This document shows, in pieces, positions 44,908 through 55,600 of a DNA stretch of 64,000 nucleotides. A program made the position numbers and the translations under genes. The stretch covers positions 3,286,001-3,350,000 of the forward strand of contig JANFAH010000003.1 of NCBI GenBank assembly GCA_024663395.1, in the 5' to 3' direction. The stretch comes from Pisolithus tinctorius. Taxonomy: Eukaryota > Basidiomycota > Agaricomycetes > Boletales > Pisolithaceae. Position 1 is the first letter of the stretch. Every line of letters begins with the position of its first letter. The notes under the pieces were generated by a model, which was given only the letters and a program-made list of their open reading frames with translations, did not search any database and was not told where the DNA came from.

Positions 44908-46729
44908 TGCCGAGTAAAAGACACCTAAGGTACCCAGTTCGAAGTATCCTCGCGAACCAACGTCCTCGATGGTGTGAATTAAGGTATATTCGAGGGGCTT
45001 CAAGGAAAGTTCTACGGGAAGGGTTATACTATGCCCAATTTTGTGCCCAATCATGATAAACCTTTTCGTGGACAATTTATCCTGACCTGCACTAGGGCCT
45101 AGAGATGCACTTGCGTCAGTCGTGGTAGCAGTAAGTCCAATAACGGTTTCAGTTAAAAACTATCGTAAAACCCCGTGTACGTAGCAGGGGCGATGTCATA
45201 AGACGTGCCGTTGGTAGTGATGCCCCTTGGTGCGTTCTCAGATAGCTGATGTAGATAGTATGTTGTGACTAAAACATACTGGGCGCCTGGCCGATGGGGG
45301 ACCACAGCTCCCCATTAGGACATTCATACACGCAGTGCGTGGGCTGACCTTAAGGGCGCATATCAGTTAGTTATCACGATAGTTTAACGCGATATACACT
45401 TACCAGGGGAACCACAGCAACCCCTTGTTTGTCGATATGATGATCTTTGCGATCACCAATCAAGGTAAATGACTTAGGTTTTTGAAGCCACAGCAGACGG
45501 GATCATATACATCACGATAAAAGTTATCTGATAGCATAGGTTTTCTTGGATGGAATTGATCAATTGAATTACAAAGCCAATAGCGAAATCCCCGGAGTAA
45601 AGCAAGAGATAGGGGTATTCCAACGAGCGGTGCTGCTAACGTCAAGAACTGCAAAATGGACGGATCCAAGTCATCTAGAATGTTCATTGTTAGCGCGATC
45701 GGGTCCATTACGTGGTAGGAGAACGCACTGTACCTGTTAACCCCGGGGTAGTGATCCACTCCGTATAGTGCATCAAATGTCAGTACTTGATCTTATGATA
45801 ATCCATTTGGAACCTAGTAACAACGCCAACGAGCTGCAGTCCTTATGAGCCATCTTGTTTCTTCCCCAGAGCTTCATTGAACAGCCTTGGACCGTCCATC
45901 AATGTGCACAACGACGGGGACTTGCGCGAGCTCCACATGAGAATAGTAGAAGGATGGAGCGTACGGAATTAAGGATGTGTCAATTGATAGAAGGGTCTCA
46001 AGCAGTTTGCAGAAAGGTGTGCAAACTGTAGTACAGGTCAAAACAGAATGATGGAATGGGCCTAATCTCTTGCCTTTCCAATTACCCTCATACGTGTTGT
46101 AAGCGTCACCCTGATAGTTCTGACATGCGCAGACTATCCGTTGGTTCCCGATTATTCGTTCCAAAGTCGCTTGCGTTCGCTCACGATACCTCCGCGTCGG
46201 TTCCGCACCACGACATACCTGGCCGGGTGAAAGAAACGACAAAACGACACGTGGACAGAGACGCCGGTTCCCCCAATGCCGCCGCCATAAAAGAGCAATG
46301 CGCCGGACTCGTAGGTTGTCCCGTCATTGAGATTCCGGCACGGATTGAGGTGAGTGATCCAAAACCACTCCGCCTCGAGGTCGTAATTATCACCCCTCTA
46401 AACTCCGCACTTGCTTGGTTCCCGTTCATTATTGTCCAAGCGATCGTAGCATGCGAATGTTTGACAGTGCAATGGACAGAGGGCTAAACAGGAAATCACC
46501 GCATTGTCGATCCAGTGACCAGAGCGACCATCAATAACGAGACAATTGATAGGGGATCAGCGTTCTCCATGGAAAAGGGATCTAATGAGATCACTGACTC
46601 GCAAGATCAACGACGACCTAAGGTTTCAACCCACCCAGGGAACATGGACCGCTTCAGAGCTACATGCTAGAACGTGCTTCCATCTCAATCAAAATGTCGG
46701 ACATTAAAATCGAGTCAGACGTTGTGGTT
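44908..46729. other. Gene-poor stretch with the first copy of a duplicated segment
   Basis: No intact gene. Around 45500-45740 a minus-strand frame encodes a hydrophobic stretch (ILQFLTLAAPLVGIPLSLALL) that could be one helix of a decayed membrane protein. From about 45880 onward the sequence is the first copy of a diverged repeat, described separately, that stops at the transposon end. Confidence 0.5.
45880..46729. repeat. Diverged duplicated segment, copy 1
   Basis: About 0.85 kb that is clearly related, in the same orientation, to 55190-56000. Shared landmarks include GTAAGCGTCACCCTG (46100 / 55409), CATTATTGTCCAAGCGA (46428 / 55677) and GACCATCAATAACGAGA (46528 / 55781). The minus strand of both copies can read LLSIDTSLIP or a near match (LSIDTSLIP), with frameshifts and stops elsewhere. 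They may therefore be remains of a former gene; I could not name the family with confidence. Copy 1 ends at the left terminus of the transposon. Confidence 0.7.
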
Positions 46730-46975
46730 CATCAGCAAATTCACACATTACTATTTTGCATACTATTCATACTATTTATGTCCTATTCACACCAAAATAG
46801 TCAGAAAAGAAATAATAGTCTTTTTAGTAGGTTCATTTACTATCCACACTATTTTTCGTACTATTTTTTGATTATTTATGCTATTTTCCCACTATTACTA
46901 CTATCTGACTTGTCATCGACTGCAACTTTCTTAGCACTTATTCTCACTATTTTCACTTTTGTTCAGCTCACATAA
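46730..46975. repeat. Left transposon terminus: 12-bp TIR plus AT-rich ACTATT-rich subterminal region
   Basis: CATCAGCAAATT at 46730-46741 followed by about 235 bases of strongly AT-rich sequence with repeated ACTATT/TACTATT units and TCCTATTCACAC at about 46778. Its composition contrasts with the surrounding roughly 50 percent GC sequence. The plus-strand frame across it (46664-46975) is a by-product. Confidence 0.7.
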
Positions 46976-47117
46976 AATGCGATGCATTCATGATAAAGCA
47001 GTGCGGCACCGAAACATTAAATGAGTGTAGGCCTACGACAATCCAAAACGAGGGTGACTCAAGTAAGCACAAAAAAAGACACAATTAATTCAATGATTGT
47101 AGTTGGCAATGAGCGAC

Positions 47118-49716
47118 TCAGGGCAGAAGGGGGGAGAGAATGAGAGCACGTCCAAATCGCGGGGTCCTATCAACGACTTGTTAGTAGTGTGCATAAATAA
47201 CGATGTGACTTACAAAGAGTGGCAATTAAATCGTTGACGTCGTCCTCCCCGCGTTGAAAGCTCCCTCCCTCCGACACGCAATCCATACTGTATGGAATGA
47301 GCATAGTTGCTCCCATAACGATGTTACGGAGCACAGCATTGTCACGCTTAGCGATGGCTATAGCATATTGCCTGGTGCGGGGGCCACAATTCTGCTCGGA
47401 GAATGCTGAAACAGCCGACAACTCCTTCCCGGTCGCCTTGTTCACCTTGAGTGGGATCTTGATAGCTGCCTTTCTGAAGGACGTGTGCTTAGCGTCAATT
47501 TGCAGTTCGCCAGTTTTGAACAGGGAAAGAGTACGGTGCAACTAAAGAGAATAAGTTAGCTGACTGTCTAGGGCTAAAATGCAATACATTACCGCGGCAC
47601 AGGTAAGGGCTAGCGCGCCTTTGATGCCTGTATTTTTCAATTCCCTGATCTTCAGTTTTGGGACATCAGGAGAATCAGCACAGGGCCGCAGATGTGCGTG
47701 GCCAAGGAGGTATAATACAAAGTATGACCGGAAAATGTTCTCCGGTTTGCGAGAATCTTGGTCTGAATATAAAAACGCGAAGCCTTCCAACAGCTTAGAA
47801 CAGAGTTCCTGGGCCTGAGTAAGAGACGGCACGCCAATTTCTGGATCCGAGACAAGGAAGTGAGCGATAAGAGTGATTGCAGTGGACCCAAAGTTGCTGC
47901 GCCACTGGTAGAGTCGTTGACACGCCTGTCCAAGGAAGCATGAGTCAAGTAGCAAGGTAAATAATACTAACAATACAATATTAAAGACCGCCGTCCCAGG
48001 ACGAATGTCATTCAGGTCCTCGAAGTCCGGAGCAATGGTTAGGATAATGATTCGCAGCGACCGTATGAGTTCTTCATCTGAGATTGTCCAAGGGTCAGCT
48101 AAGCTTCCAGCCCACACAAGGAGAGCAGGCATAATTTCTTTCGCCCACATCTTGCCCACCGTCAGCACAGAAGGCAGATCTTGGCTTCGGTAACGGGAGC
48201 GTTTGCTGGCCTTGCCCGTGGTCTCGTTGAAGGCGCTTGACTTGCTGTAGTGCTCCTCTGTCCCGATTCTTGGTCCGCATCCCTGTCAACCTTTGATTTC
48301 TTTGGTTCGTCTACTCCATTATCGGTCTGTGATTCCAGAAGAGTTAATGTACAGTTCAAATAGATAAAAAAATGTACCATCACGACACGCAATTCCTTAG
48401 CAGGCAACATACAAGAGTTCAAATTGTGATCCTCAACGTCAAAGTATTCATCATCAAAGTCCTCAACCTCGGATGAGGTAACATAGTCGGCGTCGTCACG
48501 ATCCAAATACTTGCGCTTCGAGCCGGTCTGCGCCTCCTCGAAAATGAGCCGATTGAATTCATTGTCGCTCTCTATATCATTAGCCGTGCTCGCGACCACC
48601 TAAAAGCAATATAATGCAACGGTCAATTTGCATCAAGAGACATACCTTGAATTTGTCATGACCTACGACCTTGACAGAGAAAGCCGGTTGGTCTTCTAAT
48701 TCCTCTTCATCCACGCAGTGGGTTGGCGCAGGCATCTTTCCCTGATTGAAGATGTTGAACATGACTGATCCTACTTGATAATGTAGCACGTACCTGGTAT
48801 GCTAGGCTTGTATTGGAGTTGACAGCGGTAGTAGCTCCGCTTGTCAAAGAAGGGACGGAAGTTGGTAGTCTGTTGGATCGTGGCATCAGCCCAGTTGGGA
48901 CGTCCTTGACCCAATGATGGACCTGGCGGTCCAAGTTGGTGTTTGGGTCGTCTGGGGTACTGAGAGCATTCCAGGTGAGGTTCAGCCAAAACAAAGTTGA
49001 CTCAGTAAGTAGCAGCATCTGGCATCAAACAGTTGAAAATAAGAACGTACGTCTGCTGGGAGGTTTCATTGGATCCACGTGTCGACGCCACATTTGCCAG
49101 CAGATCAAGGTCGGCGACTGCACCTTGCCTTCTCAGCATGCGGCTAGCTGTTCTCCCACTCTGTGACTTGTTGCTTGTATAGTCCGCAATAGCAGGAGCA
49201 GTTACCTGGTGAGTGTCGACTTCCATATCAGCAACTTCAACTGATATGTTATCAGTGTCTGCGATTGGACGACATAACCGAAACGTCCTCACCTTCACCA
49301 CGAGGTTGGACGACTATATTTCCAGGTTTTCCTTGAAGGCTGACAGGCCCCCGTCTTGGTCTGACTGACTTCGCTTTAGCAGCGACCTGGATTGCCTGTC
49401 TGGTCTCCGTCGCAACAGGAGGGCCGATTTCCTGGCCAGGATCTCTACTGGCAGGCGCCTGTCTCGGTCGGACTGGCTTCGCTTTGGCAGCGCCTTGGAT
49501 AACCTGCCTGACCTCCATGGCAGTTTCCATCTCCCTGACTCGGGCGTGAGCCTGCTGGATAGCAGCCGCCTGAGCATCGATAACTTCCTGCGCGCGCAAG
49601 TCATCAGCCTTCTTCTGGGCTGGGGTACGCCGTTGAGTCTGCGCTTCGAGAACAATCCTCCCTGGATGCAGGTTGGCCTTTTCTCGTCGCGGACGAATAT
49701 TAGAAGAAGCCGACAT
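47118..49716 (-). CDS. DUF6532-like protein encoded inside the transposon
   Basis: Multi-exon gene starting at 49716 (MSASSNIRPRREKANLHPG). Its layout is typical of DUF6532 proteins of mushroom fungi. A basic, coiled-coil leader comes first (AQKKADDLRAQEVIDAQAAAIQQAHARVREME), then disordered Ala/Pro/Arg-rich and acidic parts (49300-48200). A helical C-terminal domain reads LYQWRSNFGSTAITLIAHFL, LCSKLLEGFAFLYSD, FRSYFVLYLLGHAHL, GIKGALALTCAAVLHRTLSL, IPLKVNKATGKELSAVSAFSE and TRQYAIAIAKRDNAVLRNIV (48000-47250). Function is unknown. The central acidic exons (48600-48400, 48990-48700) were joined only approximately. The stop is either at 47170, by reading through, or at 47118, if the GTAAGT donor near 47214 is used. 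Its position within the element suggests it is carried cargo or an accessory gene, which is inference. Confidence 0.7.
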
Positions 49717-49921
49717 AATACTTGTCGTGCGTGGGGGGAGACGAAGGCAGCACAAGGTGAGTTTGAACCTGTCGTTTTTTATGCAAGAAGTTTTCCTTGC
49801 AAACAAATGCACTACAGGGTCTCTTTCCTCGCAAACAAACACGCAAAGTTCCGCCTAACTTAGGTTTCTGACCGTTTACCGATCACGCAAGGGTCCCTAA
49901 ACGTGTTCGTTTACCATCAAA
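49717..49921. promoter_or_regulatory. Divergent promoter inside the transposon with a direct repeat
   Basis: Between the DUF6532-like and transposase genes. TTTCCT(T/C)GCAAACAAA occurs twice, starting at 49792 and 49824 with 32-base spacing, a candidate binding site for the element's own protein or a host factor. Confidence 0.4.
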
Positions 49922-51392
49922 ATGTTGCCGTGCGGAGGCAGCGCCCGAAGCTCTCAACGGACAAAATTCAGCACCCTCCGTCTTCCTTGTGACGTGCCAG
50001 GCTGCAACCGTTGGTTCAAAAACCGGTCAGGGCTCACTCAGCACAAGCACAGCCATCTGCGCCTCGACCGCTTTCGAGGGTCTCACGGTTACTCTGAACA
50101 GGACCACGGTTTAAACGCCATACCCCCAGTAGCCGAACACGTTCTAGATTATGATGATGGTCCACATGACTTCAGCCGCGGCGCAACATTGGATCAGGAA
50201 CCGGACGGAACGATCGCAAAATTCGTTGGTCCTGGCAACAAGGTTTACCGCAATTATCATGCAGGTCTTAACGGTAAGCCTACGCACACATTATCCTACC
50301 TCTACTCATACAATTTATTACAGCACGAAGGTGTGACTCCCAGGGCCATTTTCTACCAGATGATGCTCCGCCGCCGCTTCGTATACAGGGATCGCCGGAT
50401 GATTGGGCTCCATACCACAATCGATTAGAATGTTGAGAGGGACTTGCCTGTCACATGTGCTTGGAACTCTAGGTGTGAGCATTTTTCTTAGACACTGTTC
50501 TTGACGCTGACTGTATTCTAGAACAATATCGTAATGAGACTCGTAATGAGACTGACCACGACGTGTCAAACAATCAGGACTGCGAAGACGGTACTGATGA
50601 ACCCACAGCAAGTTTCGAAGAAGACGCAGGCGATACGGACGACTCTCCTATGTCAGTCGAGGCCCACGTATCGTTGGCCCGGACCTACCGTATGCCTTTG
50701 CTCATAGCTTCATGCGTATGAATTCTAATCTGTTGATCATAGAACGTACGCGTGCGAGGAATATGAGGGACCTAGCAACCGAACTCAACATACCCCAGCT
50801 CCTCGATATCTTGCGCCGTTTTCTTCAATCGCAGCTTCAGCATGACGATCGCGATCCGGAAGATGTCCCCTTGGATGAATATCCCTTTTATGATGGATCT
50901 GTCTGTGTCTACAACTCTGCATCCTCGACGTTCTATGCACCCAGTGACGTGAGTGGCCTCCACGGCATGCGTCGCGAACATATACGTTGTTCCCCTATGT
51001 GGAGGAATGAAGGCCCCCGTTATGACTGTGTCTTCGTTGTAACTGATCCTCATGCAGAGGGCATGCTTGGGCTGGACGTCACTCGTGTTCTGTGTTTTTT
51101 TTCTTTCAAGTACCTAGGCACGGAGTATCCTTGCGCGATCATACGTTGGTTTGACCGTGTAGGAGATGGTCCAGACACTAACACAGGGATGTGGATAGTT
51201 CGTACGCGCAACGCTCAAGACGTCGCTATCATCCACATCGATACCATCTATCGCGCAGCTCAACTCATCCCTATATATGCGAGCCACCAAATTGACCCAG
51301 CGAGCGTCAAGCCTAACGAATCATACGACAAGTTTTATTATTATTATGTGAATAGATTTGCTGACCATCATGCGTTCGAAATTGCATCCTAG
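49922..51392 (+). pseudogene. Plavaka-type transposase, central catalytic region deleted
   Basis: Two end pieces of a transposase are present. The N-terminal piece (from ATG 49922) has a C2H2 finger (CDVPGCNRWFKNRSGLTQHKHSH). After an intron (50274-50322) comes the family's linker, reading CDSQGHFLPDDAPPPLR and GSPDDWAPYHNRLE, which runs into a stop at 50434-50436. The C-terminal piece (about 50640-51389) begins AHVSLARTYQRTRARNMRDL after splicing out about 50693-50743. It continues STFYAPSDVSGLHGMRREHI, GPRYDCVFVVTD, LDVTRVLCFFSFKYLGTEYPCAIIRWF, TGMWIV, IIHIDTIYRAAQLIPIYA and FYYYYVNRFADHHAFEIAS, the standard Plavaka ending. The several hundred residues that normally lie between, including the nuclease core, are absent. 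The finger and tail might still be expressed. Confidence 0.75.
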
Positions 51393-52627
51393 CCGCGAGT
51401 TATGGCGCGTGAAGCTGTTCGACTCACTAACTCCTATTTCCTCGTATGGTGTTCATTTCCCGCTCCCAGGCCTCCCCTTGCTCACCTTCGCACAAAATTC
51501 CACCTAAACCCTAATCTACAACTATTTGTGAGTGTCAGGGTATTCTTTATGTGTATAACTAATGAAACTCTTACCGAACAGCCATGAAACACACGAGGAG
51601 AACGCGGAAATACGCCAGGATCAAGCAGTCACATAGGATGACGAGACTGACCTCTGGAGTTGGAAGTTCGGCGGGGTCGATCGGTACGTGATATCGTCTG
51701 TTAACGCGCGCGATGAAAACTAATAAACGATGGGCCGTGAAGAACTCAGCGACGGAGGGCGTAGAGTCAGGAACGGCAGCGACGGAATCAGCACGACCCA
51801 TGCCGCCGCCGGAGGCCCATCCGTCCGTGAGGCGACTGATGACGTTCGCCTTACGCACGCTGGAGATATAGAGTCGCAGCCGTTCGAAGAGGAAGCACGG
51901 CCGTCCCCCCCGCCGTTTACAGTTTTTGCTGCCCCTATGGTGACCCAATTCATCATATCGTTCTGCATTTCCTTGATCGTTTGGTTACTCCGGCTCGGTG
52001 TATGGTACCTGCGACGTCTCGCGGGCAACTGGTTTTGACTAACAATCGTATACCCTACAAATGTAGAACTACTACTGCCGTTGTTTCCGTTCGTTTGAAC
52101 CTTCAATTGTGCAGTAACCACTGTACACCCTACGAACGTAGGACTGTTGCTGCCGTCGTCTCCGTTCCCGACGCCCTTCTCGCCATGGACTCCGCGTTGC
52201 TCGAGCACCCCCCCACAGCCCTCGTTTTCTTCGAGAAGAACCGCCCCGAAACCACTCGAAAGGAGGAAAGATTGGCCGGAAGCGTCTTTGGACTCAGTAA
52301 GTTGCAAGTTGATGCGCTTACACGTGAGTTGGTTCACATGCCTTTTCTTTTGAAGATGTGTGTGAGAATGGACGAGATTCCTACTTATGACGCGCCGTAC
52401 GACACCGCGGCGTATGCACCACCAGCTGGTCTGCCACCATTTGATGGTGAAGGCAATACCATACTTTCTTATACTTCTGTGATTTTACTATACTTCCTGT
52501 ACTTTTCTGACTTTTTTTAACACTTCGAGTTATTTTCATTCTTTGAAATGTCCAGCGAGACTCAAAAGTCACGAAAGTCACAAAAGAAGTCCGAAATAGC
52601 GCGAAATAGTGTGAATAGGATTTTGTT
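51393..52627 (+). other. Right part of the transposon with possible small ORFs and a tandem repeat
   Basis: A plus-strand frame at 51730-52038 (102 residues) ends in one strong hydrophobic helix (QFIISFCISLIVWLLRLGVWYL) preceded by a Pro/Glu-rich part; it could be a small membrane protein. A second frame from an ATG near 52185 reads MDSALLEHPPTALVFFEKNR and is probably an exon of an accessory gene. The opposite strand over the same region is also open (51720-52337), so coding status is unsettled. Confidence 0.35.
52041..52171. repeat. Imperfect two-copy tandem repeat (unit about 75 bp)
   Basis: 52041-52096 and 52116-52171 align along most of their length: CCCTACAAATGTAGAACT against CCCTACGAACGTAGGACT, then CTGCCGTTGTTTCCGTTCG against CTGCCGTCGTCTCCGTTCC. 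The differences are largely transitions (C/T, A/G), which in a fungal repeat could reflect mutation of methylated cytosines; that explanation is inference. Confidence 0.7.
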
Positions 52628-52639
52628 AATTTGCTGATG
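52628..52639. repeat. Right transposon terminal inverted repeat
   Basis: AATTTGCTGATG, the exact inverse of the left end at 46730-46741. Just inside (about 52590-52620) the inverse of CCTATTCACACTATTTCGCG carries the motif shared with the left subterminal region. Confidence 0.7.
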
Positions 52640-55600
52640 CTTGGTATTCGATAGATCGCTATCCTGCAGATGTGCGCATGGCGGCTTGAATATAGGTGAA
52701 ACTTTACGGACAGACGCATCAATATGGAGATCTGCACTGCACGAAAATCTTTGAGGTAACGAAAATAAACGGGCGATCTGGATCTATAGAACGAAGAAGA
52801 GCTTCGAAGCGCATGAATGATAACCAGAGGATCCTTGTACGCGCGACCCAGCCTAGACAAGGGATAAAACACCGACCACGGCAACATAGCGCCCTACCGC
52901 TGCATAGCTGAAGGATACATGAGTGTGAAGTAGCGATGCGATACTGGGCATATGGAACATACGCAAGGATGGCTAGAACGAGCAAAGGCGAAGCGAGTAA
53001 GGGGTAGCCTTGCTCCGCCATCGCCATGGACTGCAAAAGTTGACAAAAGACATGAGGCGGATGTACATACTCGTAGTACGGACCCGATACAAACTAAGAT
53101 GGATGGTAGGAATTTTGAAAGTTGGAACACATGAATGTACTGTGGAGATTCGAGATTGCGCTGTACAAAGTTGGTTCCAACTCAAATTCGATGTCAACTC
53201 GGTAAGTAGTGGCAGTGACGTGCTGCTTCCGTCCTCGGGAGTCGGAACTAACCCCACGGTGTGGGCCACAGTTCACCGTTCTGGTTCATTTTTTCATCCG
53301 TCCACCGAATCATTGAATTCACAAGGTACACGACGCCTGTCTGATTTACCACTGCTGTGCATTCATGGCTGACGCTGTATGGTGGAAGGGACGGAGGGAA
53401 TAACTACTGTAAAACACTTAGGGGCAAAGTCCCGGTCCCTAAAATAAAAGCTCTTTTCCTTCGATACCTTCACTTGTTTGTTCATGGCGAGCTCAGCGAT
53501 CGTTGTGAATCCAAACCTCCCACAAGACCCAAGCTTATCTCAGCCTCAATCGCTGTTGGACCACGACGACCGCTTCGAACTTCCAATCTCCATTGCTAAT
53601 TCTCCGGCCAACACCCCAGAACCAGTGAGCAACTTTCCTTTGCACCCGCACCGAGTCACACAGAAAATTTGTTTTCGAAACCAGAGCAGAAGGAACCGAT
53701 GTGATCGAAGGAGGCTACAACTTTGTACACATCCTTCACCTCGACACTGGTGAATCTGGCCACCCATTTCCCTCTGTCCTGCGCTTGTAAATTGATCCAG
53801 ATAACATCTCCCGATGGGAGGTCCCACTGCCGTAGGCTGCATGCTGTACTGTCAGCGGCACCCCAGTCTCAATATATCCACACCAGCCATCTACGTTTAT
53901 AGTTGCACCTATGGGTCGGAATCCATAGCTACGGAATATATCGACGAAGATACCTTGAGATGGCGTGGATGCCACGTGTGGAAGAGTATGTTCTCCTAGA
54001 CCATATGATCCCGCAGAATATGAACCCTTGTCCAGGGGGAGCTGACAGGTTCGGTCTTTGCAACGTTGGGCCATCAGTGCCTCAACGACGACCTTCGTTC
54101 ATCTGCGTTGAATACTGATGCTCTGAATAGGTATGCGTCCGTGTGTGAATATATTCAGTTTGTGTTCGACTGTCAATCTCTCAAATGTTGCACAAAGGCA
54201 CACTCACGAATCACGAAGCGAAGTTCAGAGAGCAGATGAGTAAATTCCGTCGAGGCTTGATGCCCGAGGAAGCCATGGAGCGCGTGAAGAGCAAGAGGGA
54301 TAATTAGATGGCACAACCATATAACCGTAAATACCCTTTTGTGTTGTGACATGGTGATCCACATGGAGGAACATCGTGGCGAGATATGTTCTACTTCATC
54401 TCAGGAGCCTTTCAGATCAGAATCAATCTATCACTTAGCTGCCCTTCTCATGCACTCCCGTTCGCTGATGAAAACGAAAACTTCGACGTGTCTCATCCAA
54501 ACAGGAATGAAGATACCAATGTGCGTATGCAACTGGTTGGCCGGTGAAGTTAGTCTCGTCCACAAGCATGTGCATCCTGAACCACGAAGCCATGGCAGCA
54601 CGAGGCAAGGACACTGTTGCTAGTGTCTGCGGATTCCAATATCAATGCTGTGGCTGCTCCTCTTATCTATAAGCTATAACCATTATGTACGCGGTAGTTT
54701 GGAGCCACCGACCTGTAGCCCCAGTGAGCAGTGAAAGGAGTGGAGGATTGGCGCCTTGCGGGTAGCTATGATATGTATGTGATTGTGTTAGTAAATTTGT
54801 CGCGACTGTGCGCACCATTCCATCCCATCCCTGTGTGACTTCGCACGTAATACACTCGGGCCGTCACTAGGTGGTGTGAGAAAGGCCGTCGCAGACCAGC
54901 CGCTTCCTGGAAACAGTGAATACAATGAGAACTGGGAGGATTTGCGTGAGGGCTTCCACCGTACAAAGGCATGAGAGACGAGCGGCTCGCACTCGCCGTG
55001 GACGATGTCTACACATCTACGATGGTGCAATTACTGAAGCCGCCTTTAGAAATGAAGAGTTCAAGTACACTTTATAGTGTCATATTCAAAAGTACCCTCT
55101 AACCATATTCCCGTACAGGCGTCTGGCAACAGCAGATGTGTTGTCAATGGGTGTTCTCCAACGCGAATGGGACTTTCACGTTTCAGACCAGGTAGCATTC
55201 TGGAGTGCACATCGGCGGTAACTTGCGGGAACTCCGCATATCTGAGGGGTAGAACATGCGGAATCAAAGAAGTATCGATCGATAGAGGGGCCTCGAGCAA
55301 TTTGTGGAAACTGTCCAAACCGCAATACAATGAGGCAGAATGGAATGTCAAATGGGGCCACACATGTCCTCGCCTTTCAATTATCCTCCATCACCGAAAT
55401 ACTTGCTGTAAGCGTCACCCTGGCAGTGCATGCATGCGCAGAGCATCTTGATGGTATCCAACGCCCGTTGGGTTCATTCATGAGACCTGGCCAAGTGAAA
55501 GAAACGATACGCAGACACGGACACTGATTTCTCCAACGTCACTGTCATAAAAGAACAATGTGCCGGACTCATAGGGTGTTCCGCCGACAAGACTCCAGGT

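Larger units (their letters stand above)
46730..52639. mobile_element. DNA transposon, about 5.9 kb, Plavaka-type, internally deleted
   Basis: The left end CATCAGCAAATTCACA (46730) is matched in inverted orientation at the right end (AATTTGCTGATG, 52628-52639), giving a 12-base perfect terminal inverted repeat. Inside both ends lie AT-rich subterminal sequences with shared motifs such as TCCTATTCACAC and many ACTATT units (left 46745-46960, right 52480-52627). Between them are two divergent gene units: a transposase gene of the Plavaka class on the plus strand and a DUF6532-like gene on the minus strand. The transposase lacks its middle, so the element should be unable to move by itself. I found no perfect target-site duplication (flanks GTTGTGGTT and CTTGGTATT), so the exact ends are provisional. 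Confidence 0.75.

Noticed and set aside
46664..46975. Plus-strand frame rich in Phe, Ile, Leu and Tyr across the AT-rich region
   Set aside because: The hydrophobic composition is what AT-rich ACTATT repeats encode by default; this is the transposon's left end.
46721..52648. An 8-base target-site duplication around the transposon
   Set aside because: The flanks (GTTGTGGTT and CTTGGTATT) share only a few bases; I could not define a duplication.
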